The translations under genes were made by a program, and so were the position numbers. This document shows, one piece after another, positions 8,232 through 13,730 of a stretch of DNA of 13,730 nucleotides; the first letter of the stretch is position 1; each line of letters starts with the position of its first letter. Where the stretch lies: positions 258,377-272,106 of the forward strand of contig MU130570.1 of NCBI GenBank assembly GCA_015039465.1, in the 5' to 3' direction. Under the pieces are notes generated by a model that did no database searches, was not told the DNA's origin, and was given only the letters and a program-made list of their open reading frames with translations. This DNA comes from Phlegmacium glaucopus. Its lineage: Eukaryota > Basidiomycota > Agaricomycetes > Agaricales > Cortinariaceae.

Positions 8232-8272
8232 AACAACAGTAGTGGTTGGCGGCAGTACCAAGTACTGTTGTT
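8232..8272. repeat. 10-bp inverted repeat with nested palindrome
   Basis: AACAACAGTA (8232-8241) pairs with TACTGTTGTT (8263-8272). A nested CAGTAC-CAA-GTACTG lies at 8253-8267, so two alternative foldings compete. No function is known. Confidence 0.5.
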
Positions 8273-8755
8273 AGACTTGGGTATTAGTTGCCTTTCGGCA
8301 GTGAATTTGAGCTGTAAAGTTGCTTGAGATATCAAAGATAAAGGTAGCTGACCAGAGAAGAAATATAAACTGACCGCTTTTTGTAGTTGTGAGTTAGTTG
8401 GAGAAATAGGTCAATCTCCATGCCATCCAAATCGTCTGGCGGCGCGAGTTGCAAGTGTTGCTGGCATCGCTGCTTGCATTTCTAGGCTGAATTAATATCG
8501 GCGAAGGTCAAGCTGGTGCCTAGTGAGAGTAAGTAATGGGTTTTATTCTAAGTAAGCGTGAGGAATGATCGCCGACGTAGAATTTCGTCTATGTGTCGAT
8601 TTAGGTTGGAGCATGGTAATTCTCTTTCTTCATTGCCACCTCTACAACTTCGAATCGAATTATTCCTGCTCGGCATTTGAGCACCTCTTTCTTTCTTCCG
8701 TCCTTACAGAGCACTAACTTTATTTAGACTTAAACCAAAAAGATTTCTCAAGGCA

Positions 8756-9682
8756 ATGCCAAGACTTCAGTTTGACCCAGAGTTATCAGAGTGCCCTGAC
8801 TTCGCTTCCCCCATTTATGCAGCAGCTCGTGACCCTTTTGTCAACCTTAATACCACCGAAGAACAGGCCGTCCAGTTCCTAAAAGACATCTGGCATGCCG
8901 GCAACGATGCTGATAAAGTTAGATGGCAACAACAAAGTGACGACGACGCGGCCGCTCTCGCAGATAACCGACGGCTCCAATCAGAAGAAGATGCGTTAAG
9001 GGTCCAGACAACAATTGACAAAGAGGAGAACCTTCGAAAAGAGGAAATGAAGAAGAACAAGATGAAGTATATACCAATTCCCGATAGAGACGTTCCAACC
9101 ATAGCCCCAGTCATTGCTTCCAACTACGCGACTAGAAAGATGGAGAAAGGCCTTTATGTTGAACTTTGGTACTACACTAATTCAGGTTTAGATGAAGCCT
9201 TTCGAGGCTTAAATACAACAGATGACGAAGCAATGGTTATGATTCGTCAGACCAACGGTTCAACCTCCTGGGTTCCTGCAGCTTCTACCAAGACGGCATC
9301 AGGACTTATTGACGACAAAGACATTCCATGGGAAGACTTCTGTCAGGCCGCCCCCCGAATGATCGTCGCCATGGAGGAAGCTGATTGGCCCCAAGACCGC
9401 GTGACCATGCTCGCCAAGTTCTGGGGTAACTTACAAATTCATGAGCTCCGGTCGTTGAGGGATCCCCTTGACCAAAAAGTACTTATTGTTTACCAAGCCG
9501 AACAAAGGAGGCTCTGGCATCTTGCCATCTCCTCCCCCCGGGGCGCATACAACCTCTCACGAATCAATGAGGAGATAATTCGCAAGACTCGCGAAAAGGT
9601 CTACTGGGAAGACCGTAGGCTTAGGGATAATGAGAGAGATTGTACGTTCCCCCCCGTTATTTCTCTCATAGGACGAGACTAA
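8756..9682 (+). CDS. gag-like protein of the retroelement, 308 aa unspliced
   Basis: This probably encodes the structural, RNA-packaging protein of the element. The first 34 residues are followed by an acidic/Gln-rich coiled-coil-like part (about 35-104) ending in a basic cluster (MKKNKMK). Next come the characteristic block IPIPDRDVP (107-115) and A..YA.RK..KG.YVELWYYTNSGLDEA (121-148), which I recall from agaricomycete retroelement gag proteins. A Trp-rich C-terminal half follows. The ATG at 8756 has a purine at -3. Unspliced, the last 13 residues after D295 (CTFPPVISLIGRD) come from a pyrimidine-rich sequence that looks intronic. A GTACGT donor at 9642 joined to 9856 would instead fuse gag in frame to the zinc-knuckle segment. 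No catalytic motif is expected or seen. Confidence 0.65.
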   Translation: MPRLQFDPELSECPDFASPIYAAARDPFVNLNTTEEQAVQFLKDIWHAGNDADKVRWQQQSDDDAAALADNRRLQSEEDALRVQTTIDKEENLRKEEMKKNKMKYIPIPDRDVPTIAPVIASNYATRKMEKGLYVELWYYTNSGLDEAFRGLNTTDDEAMVMIRQTNGSTSWVPAASTKTASGLIDDKDIPWEDFCQAAPRMIVAMEEADWPQDRVTMLAKFWGNLQIHELRSLRDPLDQKVLIVYQAEQRRLWHLAISSPRGAYNLSRINEEIIRKTREKVYWEDRRLRDNERDCTFPPVISLIGRD

Positions 9683-9855
9683 AAGCTCCTTTCCTCTTTT
9701 CTTTTATTCACCCGCATCTCTCATCTCTCCTGTTGCGACATGCACGCCTACACACTTCCACCCCCTTGCTCCATGCATGCCCCTTTGTTGCATCACACAC
9801 GCCCACATCTTGCTCATTCCACGCCTTCTCTTGGCCTTCCTGACGGCTACACCAG
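9642..9855 (+). other. predicted spliceosomal intron joining gag to the zinc knuckle
   Basis: The donor GTACGT is at 9642-9647, the branch-site consensus CTGAC at 9840-9844 and the acceptor ACCAG ends at 9855; the interior is strongly pyrimidine-rich. Removing 214 bases joins the gag frame to the frame that encodes both zinc knuckles, making codon TAC (Tyr) across the junction. Exon lengths 886 and 443 sum to 443 codons including the stop at 10296-10298. A second acceptor, TCAG ending at 9864, also keeps the frame. The intron is long for a fungus, and a retroelement would have to transpose from unspliced RNA to keep it. Confidence 0.4.
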
Positions 9856-10298
9856 ACTGGTCAGACCAACGAGGAATGGCTCCCGTCTCTCTTCCACAAC
9901 GAAGATCAGGGAATCATGACGTTCCTCGCGAGTCTCGCCGCCGCTCTGTGTCCCCAGCCCGCCACTCTCCAGCCTTGAGACAGCCTCTGCCTGACAGACC
10001 TCGTCAGGCTAAGAGGTTGGATTTTCAGACAAGCACACCCGGAAGGGTCTATTCCGCCTGTGCTGTCTGCCTTGGCCGCCACCCACACAAGATTGTCGAG
10101 TGCAGCTCGCCATCGTTATGGGACGACTCTTTCCCCACTCTCTCAATCCGAATCAACAAGACGCTTTCGTTACGAGATGGACGACCAATCTGCGCAGACT
10201 GGCAGCGCGCAGCCAGCTGTTTTAGCTCCCGTCATGACAATCGTCACCTCTGTTCTGGCTGTGCCGCCCCATCTCATGGCGCTCAAGAGTGTCCTTGA
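9856..10298 (+). CDS. zinc-knuckle (nucleocapsid-like) segment of the retroelement
   Basis: This is probably the nucleic-acid-binding part of the gag protein. A basic Arg/Ser/Pro-rich linker, rich in RRRS and SPARHSP-type pieces, is followed by two cysteine motifs. The first is CAVCLGRHPHKIVEC (10059-10103; C-x2-C-x3-H-x6-C). The second is CSGCAAPSHGAQEC (10251-10292), a canonical C-x2-C-x4-H-x4-C retroviral-type knuckle. IC.DWQR between them is also typical of this family in my memory. The frame ends at TGA (10296-10298) directly after the last knuckle, exactly where the RT frame's homologous translation begins. An ATG at 9777 in the same frame lies within the predicted intron, so I start this piece at the predicted splice acceptor instead. 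Confidence 0.55.
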
Positions 10299-10300
10299 GC
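10290..10300 (+). other. possible +1 frameshift site, TGT CCT TGA G
   Basis: The zinc-knuckle frame reads TGT CCT and then stops at TGA (10296-10298). Skipping the single T at 10296 gives CCT GAG CGC and enters the RT frame exactly at its start. A slow stop codon in the A site is the arrangement used in antizyme-type +1 shifting (there UCC-UGA). No pseudoknot was assessed. A one-base insertion or deletion during decay would look the same. Confidence 0.35.
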
Positions 10301-12231
10301 GCAGAAGGTACCAAGTTCTCACTCCCTATAAGCCAGACATTTGGGAGTCCCTCTTGCTTGAGGCCGGCATGCTCCAAAAGTACCCTCATCTCACCCAGAG
10401 TTTGTGCACAGGATTCCAGCTTCACATACCCAAGATCACACAGACCCAGACTCCACCTAATAAAGCCACAATCATCAAACTTGCTGAACAATTCAATAAG
10501 ATCATTAATCTCGAAATTGCCAAACGACGTTACTTCGGCCCCCTCACCCGGGACGACGTCGAACTACTCATTGGTCCCTTCCAATCCTCCCCCTTTTCCA
10601 TCATTCCAAAGCCAGGAAGGCCTAACCACTTCCGCATCTTACAAAACTATTCTTTCCCCCATAATACGTCTCTGTTATTTCCCAATCCTTCAATTAATTC
10701 ATTCGTCGACTCAGACGACTTTCCAACTACATGGGGAACCTTCTCCATCATCGCACTCCTCATCCACCAGCTCCCTCCAGGCTCACAAATTGCCACTCGC
10801 GACGTTGCAGAGGCATACCGCACCATTCCTCTCCATTGGTCCCAATGGCCAGGAGCAGTTGCTCGGATCGGAGATGACGCATTCTGCCTCGACCTATATA
10901 CCTGCTTCGGGGTCTCTCCTTCCTCCGGAGTCTATGGGGTTGTCGCTGATGCCGGTACAGACCTATTTAGACACCGTGGTATCAGACCATTGGCGAAATG
11001 GGTTGACGACCACGCGTTCTTTCGCGTTCTTCTCATATACCTCGAAGAATACAACCGTCAACGCAAGGCTCGTCACGTTAGACTCTCGATACAAGGGCAA
11101 CGACAAGACAGAGGCCGCTTATGGTACGGCGGAGACACCTTCCCAGACGGCACACTCGATGAACACATCGAGGATTGCCAGTTCCCTTGCTGGGACCTTT
11201 CCTCTCAATCACCCCGGTCCATCGAGGACCAGCAGTTCTCTTATAATTTCGATGACATCAATATCCTTTCAGACGCACTCGGAATTCCCTGGGAGTGTTC
11301 AAAGGACGTCCCGTTCTCATCTTCTGCAGCCTATATCGGCCTTCAATGGGACTTGGCCTCTCTCACTGTCTCACTTAGTCCAGAAAAGAGAGCAAAGTAC
11401 GTTGCTAACATTGAAGAATGGTTTCAAAGGCCGACCCACGTCCTACACAACGTACAAAAGTTGTACGGTAAGCTCTTACATGCTTGTCTTGTCGTCACGG
11501 CCGGCCGCGCTTACCTCACAGGCCTCGAGGCTATGCTCCGGTTATGTAACAGCCACCCCTTTGTCTCATACTCACCTGCCAGGGGAGTCATTGACGACTT
11601 ACACTGGTGGTCTTCCAGGCTTACCCGTACCACTGTCTCTAGACCCATCCCTGCCCCTCACAATCTCCTTGATCCCAAAGCTTTTTCAGATGCTAGCTCA
11701 GGAGTTGGTATCGGCATCGTCATCAATGGAAGGTGGCGTGCATGGCGGCTCGTTCCCGGCTGGCAGACCCTGGACGGCACCCGAGACATCGGTGATAGGA
11801 CCCAGGAGACGTCTAGGGATGTAAACGCACCATTTTCGCGGTTTCACAACCTTTGCAGTATACTCGCGGATGCTCACATATCATTGCAGATACTTGCAGA
11901 TCATTGCAGGTCATCGCAGATCATCGCAGATCATCACAGGTCATCGCACATACTCGCACATACTCGCAGCTCATCGCAGAACACTTGCAGATCATCGCAG
12001 ACACTTGCAGTCATCACCAATATTCGCATTATCATTTGCAGTTGCCAGCTGTTCTTGCAATCATTAAACACGACTCAAACAATCACTCAGGTGACTGTAT
12101 TACTCATCACCTTTATTTTTATCTTGTCCCCTTTATTTGGCTCTTATCTCCTATGTTTCATTACCAATTTACCGGATCCATGTGACTCCGCTTTAACCCA
12201 CATTTTACATTCTTGTTTCACCTTTCTTTGA
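10297..12231 (+). CDS. reverse transcriptase-RNase H (truncated) of the retroelement
   Basis: RNA-dependent DNA polymerase. Numbering from an in-frame ATG at 10060, motif A is RDVAEAYR (catalytic Asp 248), motif B GVSPSSGVYG (284-293) and motif C WVDDH (Asp 316, 317). YIGLQWDL (425-432) follows, then the connection YGKLLHACLV and RNase H block one FSDASSG (Asp 544) to TRDIG (574-578). Upstream, FQSSPFSIIPKPGRPNHF is the usual finger region. All RT catalytic aspartates are present. RNase H stops after TRDIG, before the expected second acidic residue, so it should be inactive. From about 11794 the frame is unrelated, crossing a 10-bp minisatellite to a TGA at 12229-12231. Translation before 10297 in this frame only shadows the zinc-knuckle frame; entry is probably by a +1 shift, or the frame was broken by mutation. 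Confidence 0.7.
   Translation, partial: ERRRYQVLTPYKPDIWESLLLEAGMLQKYPHLTQSLCTGFQLHIPKITQTQTPPNKATIIKLAEQFNKIINLEIAKRRYFGPLTRDDVELLIGPFQSSPFSIIPKPGRPNHFRILQNYSFPHNTSLLFPNPSINSFVDSDDFPTTWGTFSIIALLIHQLPPGSQIATRDVAEAYRTIPLHWSQWPGAVARIGDDAFCLDLYTCFGVSPSSGVYGVVADAGTDLFRHRGIRPLAKWVDDHAFFRVLLIYLEEYNRQRKARHVRLSIQGQRQDRGRLWYGGDTFPDGTLDEHIEDCQFPCWDLSSQSPRSIEDQQFSYNFDDINILSDALGIPWECSKDVPFSSSAAYIGLQWDLASLTVSLSPEKRAKYVANIEEWFQRPTHVLHNVQKLYGKLLHACLVVTAGRAYLTGLEAMLRLCNSHPFVSYSPARGVIDDLHWWSSRLTRTTVSRPIPAPHNLLDPKAFSDASSGVGIGIVINGRWRAWRLVPGWQTLDGTRDIGDRTQETSRDVNAPFSRFHNLCSILADAHISLQILADHCRSSQIIADHHRSSHILAHTRSSSQNTCRSSQTLAVITNIRIIICSCQLFLQSLNTTQTITQVTVLLITFIFILSPLFGSYLLCFITNLPDPCDSALTHILHSCFTFL
11841..12050. 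repeat. 10-bp minisatellite, consensus TCATCGCAGA
   Basis: About 20 units follow at an almost strict 10-bp period. Between 11881 and 11980 each 10-base block is one unit (TCATTGCAGA, TACTTGCAGA, TCATCGCAGG and so on). TCAT alternates with TACT, and GCAGA with GCACA. One 11-bp unit near 11980 shifts the phase. Degenerate units extend left to about 11841 and right to about 12050. The consensus contains no stop in any frame, which explains three overlapping open frames here. None of them needs to be coding. Confidence 0.85.
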
Positions 12232-12690
12232 GTGACCTTAGACAGAATACTGAGACTAGAAAACCACTATTCTCTATGTACCCCGAGAGTTGCTTGTACT
12301 CAGTAAGTAAAAGGTAGTTAAACTTTACTAAGTTTACTTCTCGTTTTTTTCTCGTGCCTGGAAGAGTTATTAGGCTCTATGATAGATATTAGACCAGTAC
12401 CCGCATTGTTAAAGTTTAAAGGTTTACCTACCCTAAAACTACACTCCCGCTACTCTTTTCCTCTCCTCAGCCTACGCTCCCTGAGCCTCCCTCCCTTCTC
12501 CTAAGAAAGTGCAAGTTTAAAGGGGGTTAAAGTGAGGTAAGAGTACGGTTTCCAATAATTCATTTTCTTCAACAGAGGTTCTTACTATTCATGTATTAAA
12601 TCTATCACTTATAATGACGAGCACTAGTCTAGTTTCCATATTAATCGCGACTAGAGTAACAATAGTGTTACTATTAACATGTTTTAATTC
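12232..12690. other. gene-free stretch with biased dinucleotides
   Basis: No gene was found. Approximate hand counts over 12241-12720 give TpA about 53 against ApT about 25, and CpA+TpG about 36 against ApC+GpT about 65: the same unusual bias as at 1-1080. A small hairpin TAAACTT-tact-AAGTTTA lies near 12319-12336. Confidence 0.4.
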
Positions 12691-12693
12691 AAA

Positions 12694-12847
12694 CCGGCAG
12701 TACGGCAACGTTGGGCGACTGCCGGCAAAAAGCTACCCACTACTGCCCACCGCCGGCAGTTACTCCGCCGACGATTTTAGTAGTCTCATTCGTGACCGCC
12801 ATGCCCAGCCCAGTGGGCAGTCGCCCGGTTCCGTGGGCGGTACTGCC
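12694..12847. repeat. GGCAGT/ACTGCC inverted-repeat cluster (MITE-like foldback)
   Basis: Six GGCAGT/ACTGCC hexamers form three dyads. Module A is 12696-12723, starting GGCAGTAC and ending GGGCGACTGCC. Module C (12816-12847) is, reverse-complemented, GGCAGTAC...GGGCGACTGCC as well, so A and C are inverted copies with a diverged centre. Between them, ACTGCC-caccgcc-GGCAGT at 12742-12760 forms its own hairpin. It could be the relic of a small DNA transposon; no target duplication was found. Confidence 0.55.
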
Positions 12848-13354
12848 AGTGCCACGCGTCGGGATCAACTATGGACACTCCCCACGCTTAGCTACTCCCG
12901 TCTCTCTACAGCTCCCCCCGACTTTTTGCCCTCCTTTGCACTCTCCTATCCCGGAGTAATCGACATCATCGACAATACTAGTATCCGTTCCCCGACCAAC
13001 AGCCTTACTGACAGACACTCTCTCAGTCGTTACGCGAAGCGCTCCCGACCCCCCATAGCAGGGAGAGACTTGTTCGCCTCGAGCCATCCTCACATACCCG
13101 TGCACCATAGTTGTTGTTTGGACAGCTCTAGTCTACTCTCGACCTAGACCCCATCCTCCTCCAACTCCCTTCCCATCTACGGAGATCTTCCTGGCAGACG
13201 ACCCAACCTAACTGACCCTTGTATACATCTTACCTACCTGTACCACGGCACCTCGAGAAGTTCCTTCCTCACTTAGGCAGATTTCTGCCACAACTAACCG
13301 GACGAGGATGAGGACAACAAAGAGGTAGGGAGCTGTTGAGGTTACAACAGCGGC
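12848..13354. other. no supported gene
   Basis: A 177-codon plus-strand frame (12614-13147) covers part of this stretch. It is Ser/Thr/Pro/Arg-rich, has no motif, and runs through the inverted-repeat cluster, so I do not call it. The sequence is pyrimidine-rich on the plus strand. TGA at 13337-13339 closes the frame that opens at 13355. Confidence 0.35.
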
Positions 13355-13730
13355 ATGCAGAATTTCACAGACGATCCTGGCTATTTGGCACGCTACCAGG
13401 ACTGGTTCTCGAGCTTCGGTTCCCGAAGGCGGGTTGGCTACTACATGGCCGCCACCCCTGTCTGGCGTTCATCATGCATCAAGCACCCCAACTACATCAA
13501 GAGAAGTTATCCACTATCACTCCAAAATACTCCACGCTTCCAAGCGAAATTTCACGCTCTATTACGCGTCTTTTTCGCTTCACACGTCCTACTAAAACTT
13601 CCTCACGTTCTCATCGAATCATGCTGCAAGGTTTCCACCCTAGTTTTGACACCATTAAAGCAGAGAGGGGGAGAGAACAATGGGATGAACGATGACGATT
13701 ATTATATCATTGATCGTTATCGATTCACGC
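13355..13730 (+). CDS. partial open frame leaving the window, unknown
   Basis: From the ATG at 13355 this frame stays open for 125 codons and runs off the right edge. The first 50 residues look protein-like (MQNFTDDPGYLARYQDWF, then RVGYYMAATPVW). The middle is hydrophobic (about 68-100) and the end is Asn/Asp-rich (ENNGMNDDDYY). A second frame (13336-13695, starting at TTG) is also open over the same bases, which lowers confidence. I recognise no family. It may be the start of a gene or part of a transposon. Confidence 0.2.
   Translation, partial: MQNFTDDPGYLARYQDWFSSFGSRRRVGYYMAATPVWRSSCIKHPNYIKRSYPLSLQNTPRFQAKFHALLRVFFASHVLLKLPHVLIESCCKVSTLVLTPLKQRGGENNGMNDDDYYIIDRYRFT

Larger units (their letters stand above)
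7957..8283 (-). pseudogene. possible decayed exon, ATG-less open frame
   Basis: A 109-codon frame lies between a TAA (8286-8284) and a TGA (7956-7954) on the minus strand. The translation contains a Cys/His-rich start (HYCCCHCLHVRC) and a well-mixed stretch (NNDPEFDPFFKLVGFNYN, then DPGPSKISPNHFLNWKK) typical of real proteins. No start codon exists in the frame. Upstream on the same strand a short frame from the ATG at 8421 (MEIDLFLQLTHNYKKR...) could be an earlier exon. The family is unknown. It may equally be chance. Confidence 0.2.
7309..8755. other. gene-poor stretch left of the retroelement
   Basis: No ATG-started frame longer than 75 codons is present. Contents are two good hairpins (8135-8162 and 8232-8272), a palindrome GGTATATACC at 7549-7558, and an ATG-less minus-strand open frame of 109 codons (8283-7957). 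The last frame has a natural-looking composition and may be a decayed exon. The final 120 bases before 8756 are pyrimidine-rich and should hold the leader of the retroelement. I found no terminal repeat that would define its 5' end. Confidence 0.4.
8756..11830 (+). mobile_element. 3'-truncated retrotransposon, probably YR (DIRS/Ngaro) type
   Basis: Consecutive gag-like, zinc-knuckle and RT-RNase H coding parts run on the plus strand. The RT reads like the one that, in agaricomycete genomes, accompanies tyrosine-recombinase retroelements (recalled, not searched). RNase H stops after its first block and no recombinase, LTR or split inverted repeat was found. The left boundary is unknown, so 8756 is simply the first start codon. 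The right boundary is near 11793-11830, where homology ends and unrelated sequence begins. Three frames, an apparent intron and a frame step lie between gag and RT; they could be real expression signals or decay. The YR class is inferred from the RT alone. Confidence 0.65.

Noticed and set aside
7309..8755. LTR or split terminal repeat of the retroelement
   Set aside because: I found no sequence here repeated downstream of the RT frame in either orientation, so element ends could not be called.
10289..11824. 511-codon plus-strand frame overlapping the RT frame
   Set aside because: It is Ser/Thr/Pro/Leu-rich with no motif, while the other frame carries RT motifs A, B and C and RNase H block one. 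It is a shadow frame.
11841..12050. CRISPR-like array
   Set aside because: Units are contiguous 10-bp tandem copies without spacers, in fungal DNA; it is a minisatellite.
12614..13147. 177-codon frame with a hydrophobic start
   Set aside because: It passes through an inverted-repeat cluster and the abnormal-dinucleotide patch, and its composition is low in complexity; no motif or splice logic supports it.

Overview
The window reads as nuclear DNA of a filamentous fungus, most likely an Agaricomycete (mushroom-forming Basidiomycota). The reasons are a large intronless lineage-type membrane protein gene, a retroelement gag/RT pair of a kind I know from agaricomycete genomes, fungal-style splice and branch-point signals, no tRNA or operon structure, and long gene-poor stretches full of transposon debris. 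The assignment rests on protein style and recalled families, not on a search.

Layout. Bases 1-1120 are gene-free with an odd dinucleotide bias (TpA above ApT, ApC+GpT above CpA+TpG). About 1122-1385 is a degenerate tandem repeat of roughly 20 bp. On the minus strand, 5312-1779 is the best gene: a 1177-residue single-exon protein with four predicted membrane segments, a coiled-coil middle and a beta-rich C-terminal part, function unknown. Its upstream flank (5313-6129) holds short direct and inverted repeats. At 6138-6882 lies a complete 745-bp non-autonomous hAT-type DNA transposon: 8-bp target duplication GAAACTAT, matching 16-bp terminal inverted repeats starting TAGGG, and subterminal CGGCCGTA-type repeats. 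Its right end supplies the stop codon of a minus-strand open frame (7308-6880) of uncertain coding status.

Bases 7309-8755 are non-coding or decayed, with two good hairpins and an ATG-less open frame on the minus strand. From 8756 to about 11793 is a plus-strand retroelement: a gag-like protein, a zinc-knuckle segment and a reverse transcriptase-RNase H. These three parts lie in three different frames. The first junction is repaired exactly by a predicted 214-nt intron, and the second by a +1 shift at CCT-TGA. The RT resembles those of tyrosine-recombinase (DIRS/Ngaro-type) retrotransposons, but RNase H is cut off after its first catalytic block, no recombinase is present, and the reading frame runs into a 10-bp minisatellite (about 11841-12050). 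The element is therefore a 3'-truncated copy.

The last 1.5 kb (12232-13730) is non-coding or decayed. It has a second patch with the same dinucleotide bias (about 12241-12720), a GGCAGT/ACTGCC inverted-repeat cluster (12694-12847) and an open frame that leaves the window at its right edge. I see no conserved multi-gene pathway here. The interest lies in transposon architecture, expression signals of the retroelement, and the mutational or orientation signature of the flanks.
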